NCBI GenBank assembly: GCA_029263415.1
Contig: JAJCXN010000026.1
Coordinates: forward strand, 124,001-188,000
Source: Acidobacteriota bacterium
Lineage (GTDB): Bacteria > Acidobacteriota > Thermoanaerobaculia > Multivoradales > Multivoraceae
Length of the DNA stretch: 64,000 bases
Direction: 5' to 3'
In this document: piece after piece, positions 15,746-25,200 of the stretch
How the letters are laid out: every line of letters starts with the position of its first letter
How positions within the stretch are numbered: position 1 is the first letter of the stretch
Translations under genes and position numbers: made by a program
Notes under the pieces: model-generated
Told to the model about the DNA's origin: nothing
The model's database searches: none
What the model saw: the letters and a program-made list of their open reading frames with translations, nothing else

Positions 15746-17244
15746 TGTTCCTTGGCCTCACACAGGCGCCGAGCAGCCGCACGATCGAGCTTGCCGCGTT
15801 CAGTGCGCGGTAGCTCTGCGACAACGGTGATGCTACGGGGAACCTTGTATTCGGCGAGGTTGTCGCGGCAATGGCTCAGGATGGTGGCGCGGTCAAGGCT
15901 CGCTGGTCCAACGATCAGCGCCTTGAGGTGCAGTGAGTTAGGACGGTTGGCTTTGGATTCGGCGAAGACGTAGGCATCCTGGACACGATCGAATGAGGTG
16001 AGGACGCGTTCAACCTCGCTGGGGTGGAGTTTCTTCCCTTTGAGGTTGAGGACGTCGTCTGAGCGTCCTTGGAGTCGCAGCAGGCCGCCGTCGAGAGTCG
16101 CCAGATCGCTGCTCAAGAAGCCACTAGCAAAGTGCTCGAAGCTGGTCGTTTGGTCCGGCTGTGCGGCAGCGTGAAGGTAACCACTAGCCAGGGCTTCGGA
16201 GGTCACTCGAACCTGCCCGATGGGAGCGCCGTTGTGAACTGAGTGGTCCAGTTCTAGCGTGACGCCCTCGACTGCGGTTCCCAGGGCCCCATCAAGACCG
16301 GCAGCGCCGGTTCGATCGAAGGCGATGCCGCCGCATTCACTGGCTCCGTAGAAAGTCTTGATGGGCAAGCCGAAGCGGGCATGAAATCGTCGGGCCGTTT
16401 CTTGCAGCAAGGGTGCACCCGCGGAGATGACTAGCCGAACCGTTCCAAGGGGGGCGCGTTGCGAGGAAGCCTCGATCTGAGATGGAGTGTTGGACTGGGG
16501 GGAAGCGTTGGATTGAGGTGCACCTAGTCCAACCATGGCCTGGAGCCAGGCGGGCACCGAAGGGAAGAAGGTGACATTTGCGGTGCGCAGGGTTTTCAAG
16601 GCGTCCACCGGGCTGTCGGAGATGGGCATGACGATGGTCATGTCGCGAAGCAAAGCAGCCAAGGCAATCGAACTTAGACCATAGGAGTGCGACAACGGAA
16701 TCGTAGTGAGCACGCGCTCTTGACCGAGCTGCATGGATGCGTAGAGCGCAGCCTCATCGGCAAGCAGGGCGGCTTCTGTGACCATGACCCCTCTTGGCCC
16801 ACCGGTGGAGCCCGATGTGAGTTTGATCACCGTGGTTTGGGCGCTTGCAACTGCGGCTTCTGTGGCTTCTGTGACGGGCGTTCGAGGTAGTACGGTCCAG
16901 CTCCAGGCCACGCTCGAACAGGGGTCTGTGTTCACCAGGCTTGCACCGCATCCGAAGGTCAATCCCAGCCGTTCGACCTCGACTGGTGGAGTGGCCGCAT
17001 CCACCAGTAGAACCGTCGCCCCGAGACGCTTCAGGCCGACTAAGGCGGCCAGAAATTCGGGGCCGTTGGCGCATTTCAGGCAGACGACCGCATTCTCCCT
17101 CAGCGTTGGAGCCGACTCAGCGAGTCGGCGTGACAAAGCACTGATCTGGGCGCGCGTCCAGATCGAGTGGCCTCGTTCGATCAAAGGGAAGCCTGGATCG
17201 GCTTTTGTTTGCGCCTCAAAGGCGGCGAGCAGGGTCGAGTCCAT
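15742..17244 (-). CDS. Acyl/aryl-activating ligase of the ANL superfamily (aryl-polyene cluster)
   Basis: The protein is 500 residues. Adenylation motifs are clear: KLTSGSTGGPRGVMV (A3), TIPLSHSYGLSS, FYGASECGG, LQGRSDDVLNLKGKKLHP and the C-terminal catalytic Lys in RTERGKLDR. The substrate is probably the hydroxybenzoate made by the chorismatase-family protein two genes downstream, activated as acyl-AMP and loaded on the ACP encoded divergently. Residues about 247-270 contain a low-complexity loop (SNASPQSNTPSQ) rich in Ser, Asn, Gln and Pro that looks like a recent repeat insertion. Start is ATG at 17244. A start elsewhere is not suggested. Confidence 0.88.
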   Translation of the reverse strand: MDSTLLAAFEAQTKADPGFPLIERGHSIWTRAQISALSRRLAESAPTLRENAVVCLKCANGPEFLAALVGLKRLGATVLLVDAATPPVEVERLGLTFGCGASLVNTDPCSSVAWSWTVLPRTPVTEATEAAVASAQTTVIKLTSGSTGGPRGVMVTEAALLADEAALYASMQLGQERVLTTIPLSHSYGLSSIALAALLRDMTIVMPISDSPVDALKTLRTANVTFFPSVPAWLQAMVGLGAPQSNASPQSNTPSQIEASSQRAPLGTVRLVISAGAPLLQETARRFHARFGLPIKTFYGASECGGIAFDRTGAAGLDGALGTAVEGVTLELDHSVHNGAPIGQVRVTSEALASGYLHAAAQPDQTTSFEHFASGFLSSDLATLDGGLLRLQGRSDDVLNLKGKKLHPSEVERVLTSFDRVQDAYVFAESKANRPNSLHLKALIVGPASLDRATILSHCRDNLAEYKVPRSITVVAELPRTERGKLDRAAARRLCEAKEH

Positions 17245-17482
17245 AGGGCCGTTGGTCGAAGTCGTCGCGACGGGTTGAGGCTTGAGGTCCGGCCTTGTTA
17301 CGGGGCGGACGGATGGCGAAAGGCCACCATATTGCGTGAACCACGACAGAGGCGCCGCGTTTAAGCGGCAGTATACTTGGCGCCTAGAACCGTGCGGGTG
17401 AGCTGTTCTTCGAACTCAACCGATTGTTCGCAGCGGATCCCCGAAGCATTGAAGATCCCTTAGCAAGAGTAGATATTCCACA
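17245..17482. promoter_or_regulatory. Divergent promoter region of the aryl-polyene cluster
   Basis: This 238-base gap separates the minus arm (ligase, deacetylase, chorismatase) from the plus arm (ACP onward). A TATACT at 17372-17377, inside the palindrome AGTATACT, is a good -10 candidate for the plus arm, but I cannot find a matching -35. Two GGCGCC hexamers flank it (17351-17356 and about 17379-17384). The arrangement would allow one regulator to control both arms. No regulator gene is present nearby. Confidence 0.4.
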
Positions 17483-17758
17483 ATGAGTGAATCGTCGGTC
17501 CGTGATCGGATCAAAGCAGTGATTATTGAGAGCCTTGGACTCGAAGGCATGACCATCGACGAGATCGGTGACGAGATGCCCCTATTTGGTGAAGAAGGCC
17601 TTGGTCTGGACAGTGTCGACGCTCTCGAACTGATGGTGGTCATGGAGAAAGACTTCGGGGTGACCATGGACACCGAAGAGATGGATCCCGAGGTGTTCAG
17701 CACTGTGTCGAGCCTCGAACGATTCTTGTCGGCAAATGCGGCACCCTCTCAGGAGTGA
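17483..17758 (+). CDS. Acyl carrier protein (aryl-polyene type)
   Basis: The protein is 91 residues, acidic and helical, with the phosphopantetheine attachment Ser in GLGLDSVDALEL (Ser44). The pattern of a longer first helix and PLFGEEGLGLDS is typical of ACPs in aryl-polyene clusters rather than the housekeeping fatty acid ACP. Its stop overlaps the GTG start of the ketosynthase (GTGA), so the two are coupled. It would carry the aryl starter and the growing polyene chain. Confidence 0.92.
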   Translation: MSESSVRDRIKAVIIESLGLEGMTIDEIGDEMPLFGEEGLGLDSVDALELMVVMEKDFGVTMDTEEMDPEVFSTVSSLERFLSANAAPSQE

Positions 17759-19197
17759 GTCAGTCCTCTGTTTTTGAGTCTTTGGATTCCGGATCTTCTG
17801 AGTCCGAATCTGCTGAGTCCGAGTCTTCTGAGTCTGGGCCTTCTGATTTCGGATGTTCTGATTCAGAGTCGCGCGATTCTGGTGCGCGTGCTTCTGCAAC
17901 GCTGGGCGCACCGTCGGCCGAGACTCACCTAGATGGGGCTGCGGTGATTGGGCTGGGGGCGGTGACGGCTTTTGGCTGGACTTCCGCCGACCTGCGGCGA
18001 GGGTTAGCGACTGGAACCACCACGGTCCGTGAGCCGGTCGAGTTCTCGACTGCGGGCCATCGCACCGCGCTTGCCTCGGAGGTGTCTGCTGGTCCTGAGC
18101 CGTCAGTGGCCCTTGGCGACCGGGTCGGGTGGAACCGGTTGTCCCGAGCGGATCAGTTCGCGGTCGTTGCTGCACGGGAGGCTTGGGCGGCCTCGACAGT
18201 CGCTGATTGGGTCGACCCTTGCCGCGTCGGGGTGTTCTTCGGCGGTAGTACTGCGGCCATGGCTGAAGCCGAGGGCTTCTTCGGCCAGACCCTCAAGAAC
18301 GATGGTCCAAGACCGCGGTTACGAAGTCTCGAGTCGCAACAGCTCAATGGTCCTGGTGACGCGGTTGCTCGTGAACTGGGCGTCAGCGGTCCGGTGGTGT
18401 CGATGTCCTCGGCCTGCGCCAGCGGCGCGTTGGCGATTGAAGCGGCGCTCGAAGCTCTACGCAGCGGCGAGGTTGACGTCGCTGTTGCTGGAGGTTCGGA
18501 CAGCCTGTGCCAGATGACCTACGCCGGCTTCAATGCACTACGAGCGGTGGACCCTGAACGGAGTCGACCGTTTCGCGTAGAGCGCTCTGGACTCAATCTC
18601 GGTGAGGGAGCGGGGGTTCTGGTGCTGGTGCGGGCCGAATCGCTGAAGCAGAACCGTGATTCGGTGGTGGCGCCGATGGCGTGGCTACGCGGGGCTGGAG
18701 GATCGTGCGATGCCCATCACATGACGGCGCCGCACCCGGAGGGTGCAGGAGCTGCAGCCTCCATGCGCGCCGCACTACGCGATGGCGGGCTCGAACCGCT
18801 CGCTGCTTCCTTCGTGAACGCTCACGGTACCGGCACACCCCATAACGACAGTGCAGAGGCAGCCGCGATTGCCGATGTTTTCGAAGACGGGTTGCCAGTG
18901 ACGTCCGTCAAAGGAGCCATAGGTCACCTGCTAGGCGCCGCCGGCGCCGTTGAGGCTGTGGCGACTGTGCTCGCGCTATCGGATGGTGCTGTGCAACCGA
19001 CCGCCGAGACAAAGGGGACCCGTACTGAGATCCAGCAAACCGGCACACTGGAACCTGGCGTCGACTTGGTGCTCGGTGCACCACGAGTGTTGCCAGCTGG
19101 GGCAGACCGGGTCGGGGTGTCGAATAGTTTTGCCTTCGGTGGTGCAAACGCGTCGCTGGTGTTCTCGACCTCACCCGTTTGCGGTCCAACGTTGTGA
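17755..19197 (+). CDS. Beta-ketoacyl-ACP synthase (catalytic ketosynthase, KS-alpha)
   Basis: The protein is 480 residues as called. Residues 61 onward form a complete FabF-type thiolase fold with the full catalytic set: Cys221 in SSACASG, His357 in NAHGTGTPHND, Lys386 and His391 in KGAIGHLLG. The first 60 residues are low complexity, repeating Ser-Glu and Ser-Asp, encoded by degenerate GAGTCT-like repeats; they are absent from normal ketosynthases and may be a repeat expansion or a disordered tail. GTG 17755 overlaps the ACP stop. The next gene is a catalytically dead partner, so the pair resembles a KS/chain-length-factor heterodimer that elongates the aryl polyene. Confidence 0.92.
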   Translation: MSQSSVFESLDSGSSESESAESESSESGPSDFGCSDSESRDSGARASATLGAPSAETHLDGAAVIGLGAVTAFGWTSADLRRGLATGTTTVREPVEFSTAGHRTALASEVSAGPEPSVALGDRVGWNRLSRADQFAVVAAREAWAASTVADWVDPCRVGVFFGGSTAAMAEAEGFFGQTLKNDGPRPRLRSLESQQLNGPGDAVARELGVSGPVVSMSSACASGALAIEAALEALRSGEVDVAVAGGSDSLCQMTYAGFNALRAVDPERSRPFRVERSGLNLGEGAGVLVLVRAESLKQNRDSVVAPMAWLRGAGGSCDAHHMTAPHPEGAGAAASMRAALRDGGLEPLAASFVNAHGTGTPHNDSAEAAAIADVFEDGLPVTSVKGAIGHLLGAAGAVEAVATVLALSDGAVQPTAETKGTRTEIQQTGTLEPGVDLVLGAPRVLPAGADRVGVSNSFAFGGANASLVFSTSPVCGPTL

Positions 19198-20477
19198 GTC
19201 GCGATCGACCGGCGATCGCCGTTTCAGGCGTAGGGGTGGTCTCTGGTCATGGCGCTGACCTCGAAGCCCACCGAGCCGCCTACCGTGAAGGCCGGTGCGT
19301 CTTGCGAGAAGTGGATCGGGCCGCGGGCTATCACCGCGAGAACTCGGCGCGTTCCGCGTCTCTTGTGGATGCAAGTTGCTATCGCGAGGTTCTTCCGCCG
19401 ATGAAGGCCCGGCGGATGAGCCCACCATCACGGTTCAGCATGGTGGCAGCGCTGGCAGCGCTCGAGGACGCCGGACTCTCGCGCGACGCTTTGGCCGCCG
19501 ATCATGGCGGCGATGTCACCGCCGTTGTGTTTGGGACGTCCTATGGTCCGTCGTCTTACACCGAGCGCATTCTGAGGCAGATTCTGTTGGAGTCTCCACA
19601 GGCGGCCTCGCCAATGCTGTTCACTGAGTCTGTCGCAAATGCCCCCGCCGCGCAGGTTGCGCTGGCATTGGGCTGCAAGGGACCCAATATCACGGTGACT
19701 CAGCGTGAGGCGAGCGCTCTAGTGGCGGTGGGACAAGGCGCTGCATTGATCCGCTCCGGTCGTGCTCGACGAGCCTTGGTCGGGGGCGTCGAGGAACTGA
19801 ATCCGCTGCTGCATTCGATTCTTGATCGGTTTGGCGCTCTTACCGGTAGCCGGGGCATGGCACGCACGGATGCGGCCGATCCCGAGGCACGGCCCCTTGA
19901 TCTCAGGCGCTCGGGATTTGTCGCAGCTGAGGGTGCAGCGGTCTTGGTGCTCGAACGCACCGATGACCTGTTAGATAGGGCGGGTAGAGCTCGCGCCCTG
20001 GTCGGGCCGATGGCCCGAGCATTTGACCCTGAGGCGCCAGCGACAGGTTGGGGCCGCACCGCCCCAACCACGGCACGCCGTCTACTGAGCGAATGGCGGC
20101 GCCAGGGTGGGGTTGAGGGTGCGTCCGAACTGGCCGGGGTTGTGGCCGGTGCGAATGGCAGCCGCCGTCACGATCTTTTCGAGTCTGGGTTGCTGCGCGA
20201 GGTCATGGCCCTGCCATCGAATGGTACCGCCGGCCGAGACCCCACGGAAGCACGCGTGCTGACGCCAAAGCGCTTCATGGGTGAGCAGGGAGTGGCAACG
20301 CTGGTGGGCGCACTGCTCGCCCTTGAGGGCAATAGTGGCGGCTCGCCGTCAGGTTTCGAGGTCGATCCGTTGATATGTCTCGTGCCCAGCGATGACCGGG
20401 TCCAGCCCGGAAAGTTGTTGCTGTCCGCCGCGGCTGCCGGTGGCTCCTGCTGCTGGCTCGGGCTAGAGTCGCCATGA
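19194..20477 (+). CDS. Chain-length-factor-like ketosynthase homologue without catalytic residues (KS-beta)
   Basis: The protein is 427 residues with a ketosynthase fold, but the active site is gone. By alignment to its neighbour, the Cys position is Glu172 (in TQREAS), the NAHGTGT His lies in a changed GANGSRRHD, and the KGAIGH motif reads KRFMGE. Loss of the nucleophile and both His residues is expected of a chain-length factor, which pairs with an active ketosynthase and sets chain length. It starts at GTG 19194 inside the ketosynthase stop. An earlier TTG at 19179 is less likely. Confidence 0.88.
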   Translation: MSRDRPAIAVSGVGVVSGHGADLEAHRAAYREGRCVLREVDRAAGYHRENSARSASLVDASCYREVLPPMKARRMSPPSRFSMVAALAALEDAGLSRDALAADHGGDVTAVVFGTSYGPSSYTERILRQILLESPQAASPMLFTESVANAPAAQVALALGCKGPNITVTQREASALVAVGQGAALIRSGRARRALVGGVEELNPLLHSILDRFGALTGSRGMARTDAADPEARPLDLRRSGFVAAEGAAVLVLERTDDLLDRAGRARALVGPMARAFDPEAPATGWGRTAPTTARRLLSEWRRQGGVEGASELAGVVAGANGSRRHDLFESGLLREVMALPSNGTAGRDPTEARVLTPKRFMGEQGVATLVGALLALEGNSGGSPSGFEVDPLICLVPSDDRVQPGKLLLSAAAAGGSCCWLGLESP

Positions 20478-20521
20478 CCCGTGCTACCGCCGCCATGAAC
20501 CCGTGCTGCCGCCGCCATGAA
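20470..20521 (+). repeat. Imperfect 21-22-base tandem repeat at the 3' end of the KS-beta gene
   Basis: A unit of the form CGCCATGACCCGTGCTACCG occurs about two and a half times, beginning over the last codons and stop of the chain-length-factor gene and running into the gap before the glycosyltransferase. It is not a CRISPR: units are adjacent, with no spacers. Confidence 0.6.
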
Positions 20522-20596
20522 GTGTGAAAAGCGGCACCGAGCTAGCGCTTGTAACCTGCACCTAGACTGTTACCAACGACTCCTGCATAGGCTTCA

Positions 20597-21484
20597 ATGA
20601 CCCTCAACTCCCCCAAGCGCCTTGACGAGATGGAGACCCAGCCCGCTGGCTTGCTCGTACCGTTGCGGCCAGAACGTGCGCTCGAACTGCAGCCAGAGGC
20701 CGAGGGCGCCAGCGATACCCCATTAGACCTGGTTGCGCCGTTTCCGGTACTGGGCCCCCACAACGTAGCGGCGGTGATCCCTGCCTACCAAGCTGAGCCG
20801 TGGATTGCGGAAGTGGCTCGGTCGGCGGCGGATCAGGTGCATCGTGTTCTGGTCGTTGATGACGGCTCAACCGATGGAACACAAGAGCAGGCACTGAGGG
20901 TCGGCGGCGCAGTTGAAGTCACTCGGCTCGACGAGAACTTGGGCAAGGGAGCTGCGCTTAGGCATGGCTTCATGCTCCTCATGGAGGAGCCGACGGTCGA
21001 GGCGATCATCACTCTTGACGCAGACGGACAACACCGCCCGACTGAGATGCCCAAGTTGCTAGAGGGTGCTGACGAGGCCGATTTGGTCTTGGGTTGTCGC
21101 AGTCACCTGTTCGGCAGTATGTTCTGGCTTAGACGGTTGGCCAACACCACCTCTGCTCGACTGATTTCCCTGGCGGCTGGTCGGCCGCTGCGCGATGTTC
21201 AGACTGGCTTTAGGCTCTATCGCCGACGTTTGCTCGAGCGTCTTCCTCTGGCAGAAGATGGATTCGAGGCGGAGAGTGCCGTCGTTGTGCGCGCCGCTCG
21301 GCAAGGCTACCGGATCGAGTCGGTGAGCATCGATCTGGCCGAGGTCGATGGTCGCTCAACCAGTCACTATCGCCCGTTGGTGGACAGTCTTCGCATTCTG
21401 CTCGGGGTTGTTGCCGCGCGGGCACTTGGTCCCGTGGACAATGCGGGTAGAAAGCCGAACTCTCAAGAAAAACACTCCTCTTGA
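20597..21484 (+). CDS. GT2-family glycosyltransferase (dolichol-phosphate-mannose-synthase-like)
   Basis: The protein is 295 residues. The GT-A fold begins at about residue 55 with AAVIPAYQAEPW, VLVVDDGSTDGT and the metal-binding TLDADGQHRP; QTGFRLYRR is the acceptor-side motif of DPM1-like enzymes. The first 55 residues are an unusual low-homology extension. There is no C-terminal membrane domain. Aryl-polyene clusters commonly carry a GT2, which is thought to help attach the pigment to a membrane carrier. Its TGA overlaps the TTG start of the ketoreductase. Confidence 0.88.
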   Translation: MTLNSPKRLDEMETQPAGLLVPLRPERALELQPEAEGASDTPLDLVAPFPVLGPHNVAAVIPAYQAEPWIAEVARSAADQVHRVLVVDDGSTDGTQEQALRVGGAVEVTRLDENLGKGAALRHGFMLLMEEPTVEAIITLDADGQHRPTEMPKLLEGADEADLVLGCRSHLFGSMFWLRRLANTTSARLISLAAGRPLRDVQTGFRLYRRRLLERLPLAEDGFEAESAVVVRAARQGYRIESVSIDLAEVDGRSTSHYRPLVDSLRILLGVVAARALGPVDNAGRKPNSQEKHSS

Positions 21485-22230
21485 GCGTCATAGAAGACAT
21501 TGCAGTGAGTGAACAGCAGGTGTTGGTGACTGGTGGAAGCAATGGCATCGGTCGGGCCGTGGTGCAGGCATTGTGTTCCGCGGGCCACCGTGTCGCGCTC
21601 ACCTACCGGTCCGATTCAGCCTCGGCGGACGCGGTTGTCAAGCAGTGCAGTGGGCTCGCGACCGCGCATCACCTTGACTTGGCGTCGCGTTCGGCTCCAA
21701 AAGAACTGATTGACCGCTTGGAACAAGACGGGCCGGTGGTGGGGCTGGTGAACAACGCTGGGATGCAGTCGTCTTCACTCTTGGCCATGACCTCGGACAC
21801 TAACTGGGACCAGATGATTGATATCAATCTGTCAGGAGCCTTTCGCTGCTGTCGAGCGGTTTTGCCTTTCATGGTGCGGCGGCGCGGCGGTGCCATCGTG
21901 AACATCTCGTCGCTCGGAGCGGAACGAGGGATTGCAGGCCAAGCTGGCTACGCGGCGTCGAAGGCTGGACTGCTCGCCATGACGCGTGTGCTCGCGCGGG
22001 AGATGGGGCGGCGGGGTATCCGAGTGAATTCAGTGATCCCAGGCTTTGTCGAAACCGGGTTGACTGCGGCACTGCCTGAATCGGCAAGGGCGACGCTGAG
22101 GGCAGCTGAGTGCTTGCCCGCCGGCACCACTGCCAACTCGGTCGCGGACGCAGTGGCATTCCTGCTATCGGATCGCGCCTCGTCGATCACCGGCGAGAGC
22201 CTGCACGTAGATGCGGGTGCGTCGTGCTGA
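21481..22230 (+). CDS. 3-oxoacyl-ACP reductase, FabG-like SDR of the polyene cluster
   Basis: The protein is 249 residues, an SDR of classical length. The NADPH-binding loop is VLVTGGSNGIGRA, followed by NNAG, and the catalytic Ser-Tyr-Lys set is in NISSLGAERG and YAASKAG. In this setting it would reduce each ketoacyl-ACP to the hydroxy form before dehydration, making the conjugated chain. The start is uncertain: TTG 21481 overlaps the upstream stop, as other genes here do, while GTG 21505 would give the more usual N-terminus. Confidence 0.93.
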   Translation: MSVIEDIAVSEQQVLVTGGSNGIGRAVVQALCSAGHRVALTYRSDSASADAVVKQCSGLATAHHLDLASRSAPKELIDRLEQDGPVVGLVNNAGMQSSSLLAMTSDTNWDQMIDINLSGAFRCCRAVLPFMVRRRGGAIVNISSLGAERGIAGQAGYAASKAGLLAMTRVLAREMGRRGIRVNSVIPGFVETGLTAALPESARATLRAAECLPAGTTANSVADAVAFLLSDRASSITGESLHVDAGASC

Positions 22231-22285
22231 TGCTGACGCTGCTGGTCGGCGTTCGATAGTCCGACTTCCCGAAGTTCCCTCAACG

Positions 22286-25200
22286 ATGTACACCAAAGTG
22301 GCTTCATTCGCGCGTCACCCGTGGCGCTGGTTGTTGTTGATGGGCATCTTGGCGCTGGGCGGAGCCTGGTTGGGGACCGCTATGCGGCTCCCGGCAGACT
22401 TGCTGTCGATGCTGCCTGGCGACGTACCGGCCGCGCGTGCTTATCGAACGTTGCTAGAGGAATTTGGCGGGCTCGAACGGATCTTCGTGGTGGTCTCACA
22501 TCAGGCCGATTCGACCGCCGGAAGGGAGGCCAGTTCTAGCGACAGTGCGGAGAGCCGGGTCCTCGATGCGGCGCTCGAACTGGAAGAGCGACTGGCTCGT
22601 GAACCCCTCATTGCCGGCGTCCGAGCGGGCGTCGAGCCCGAGGATGAGCGCTTCCTGTTCGAGTATGTGGTACCTCGGGAGGTTCTCCGCAATTCCGAAT
22701 GGACGATTGATCGCATTGCAGACCGCCTGACCGAAGTGTCGATCGCGAAGCGGGTTCAACTACTCCGCGACAAGATCCGCAGTCCGGCGGGGGAGTTTGA
22801 CGTTCGCCTAGCGCGGTTCGATCCGCTGGGCTTCGCAGAGTCGAGCTTGCTCACTCGAGCCTCCGAACTTGGGTTGTCGGTCGATCCGCTATCAGGAGTT
22901 TTCCGGTCAGAGCAGGGTTCTGCGCTCTTGATGTTGGAGCCCAAGGCTTCAGAGCTGGATTCGGTGGTTGGCCGCGAGCTGGCTGACGCGCTAGCTCGGA
23001 TCTTTGCTGAGGTGCAGATCATGATGGGTCCGGGCATTTCGATCACCGCCGCGGGTGGCCCGCTCTACGCCGCTGAGGACGAAGAACTGATTCGCTCAGA
23101 TCTCGAATGGACCATCTCGCTGTCGGTCGCTGGCTGCCTCCTAGTCCTGCTCTTAGCTTTTGGCAGCTGGCGTGCGACGGTGGTGGCAAGTTTTGTACTG
23201 GCCGGAGCGTTTGCGCTTGCCTTCGGTACGCTGGTACTGCTGCGCGGGGAGATGCTGGCGGTGAGCCTTGGCTTCGCCGCTGTTTTGGTGGGGCTCGGCA
23301 TCGACTATGTGATTCACGCGATCACTCGATTCCGGCAGAGCCTCGAGTCAGGGGCAGATGCGGAGGCCGCCTTGATGGAGGTAGCGCGGGAATCGGGACC
23401 GCCGCTCGTGGCCTCGTCCTTCACCACCGCAGCAGCGTTTGCGGTGTTGCTTGGGTCGGCCATGAGACCGCTGGTTGAAGTCGGCCTGCTGGTGTCGGTG
23501 GGCATCGTGATGATGATGGTGTGTACCGCAGTCGTGGGCGGGCCCTTGATGGCTCTGTTGATCAAGGTGCCAGTGCGACCAGGGCGCCGCGTAGGTGGAC
23601 GACTTGCCTGGCTTTGGCGACCATCACAGCTAGTACCCCAGGCGATGACGCGGTTTTCGCGCAGACGCTCGTGGGCGGTGTTGGGTGTTACAGCTCTGGT
23701 GCTGTTGATGTCGTTGTGGAGCGCGCGTGGCTTGCGCTTTGAGCCGAAGTTCGAGGACCTCCGGCCAGACGATCATCCCTTGGAGCTGACCGAACGACAA
23801 CTGGTGCAAGAGTTCGGACTCGAAGAAGACAGCGTCACGGTTCTGGTTCAAGGTGAGACGGTTGATCAAGCATTGGCGCGCAGTGAATCGATAGTGCGAT
23901 TTCTCGAGGATCCCGAGAACCCATTGTTGGGCGAGATTCAGCGCTCGGTGTCTTCGCCGTCCACTGTCTTGATGGCCGAAGCAGCTTTGAGCGAGCGCCT
24001 GAGCGAGCTCTCTGAGCTGCCGTGGGCAGAGGCTGCTACCAGGCTCGAGCGGTTGTTGCCGGAAGCCGGGCTGTCGGCTCGCGGCTTTGGGCCGGGCCTT
24101 GCGGTTCTTCGTGATTTCGCTGGTGGTCGGGAACCTCGGGCTGGCGCAGATCTTGCGAAGCCTGATTGGGTGACCTCGCAGTTTCAGCTGCGCGAGGACG
24201 GCACTGCACTGGTCGCTATTCGGGTGAGAACCGATCCTGAAGGGTCGCGGGTGCTTGCGACTGACGCTGTTGCCGAGGCGTTGCAGAGTCTTGTTGAAGG
24301 CAGCGAAACGGTCACAGTGGCGAGTGCATTTGCTCTCGGTGAGCAGCTTCGTGTGGTGGGTGAGCGAGAAGTGGGCGTACTTGCACTGGCCAGCCTGGGT
24401 GTGGTGCTTCTGGTGGTGTCGATCTCGCTCGGGTTCTCGCCGATGGCGACGGTGATTGCGCTGCTCCCTATTGGCATCGGTGCAACAGCTGCCTTCGGAT
24501 TCTTGGGAGTGACGGCGGGGCATCTCGATTTCCTGAGTCTTGCGATCGTCCCAATGCTGTTCGGCATTGGGATCGACGACGGTCTGCACGCGTTGTGTGG
24601 AGCGGTCCCAAAGGGCTATCGGGGCCTTGGCCTCTCGAGGCGAGAGCATAGGCGCCGGTTGCTCTCGTCCATGCTCAAGCGGATCGACGGCGCATCTAGA
24701 GCGATTACGCTGACCACAGTAACCACCGCCGTTGGTTTTGGCAGTTTGCTGGCATCGTCGATGCCCGGCCTACGGGTCGGCGGGATGATTGTGGCGGTCG
24801 GCGTCTGCGCATGCTGGTTGGCAACGGTGATGGTGTTGCCGGCCCTTGCCACCGTGCTGTTGGGTCCCGAACCTAGCGGCGAAGATCCTCAGCAGATAGG
24901 CACGCTAGCCCCGGAGACGCGGTGGCGGAGCGCGCTCGGAGTGCTGCATTTCAGCAGCCCTGTTTGGTACAGGTTGCATGCGTTGTTGATGCGTTTGCTG
25001 CCGTCGTGGGCGATCTCGGTGATCATGCTTCCTGTTTTGGCTGCGTTCTATCTGTTGTTGGGGAATGTCAGACGAGCGTTGCTTGTGAATCAGCGAGCGG
25101 CGTCGCAAGGAAGGACCACGGGGCTGTTGGGCGCTCATCGCCGCGCGTTCGCCACGCTGACCAATTTTGCGTGGTGCTTCAGTGAAACCTACGAGGGCCT

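Noticed and set aside
17755-17934. Starting the ketosynthase after its Ser/Glu repeat
   Set aside because: GTG 17755 overlaps the ACP stop exactly as in neighbouring genes, and no good later start with a ribosome site was seen before the fold begins.
20470-20521. Regular repeats considered as a CRISPR
   Set aside because: Units are adjacent without spacers, only about 2.5 copies, and no cas gene is present.
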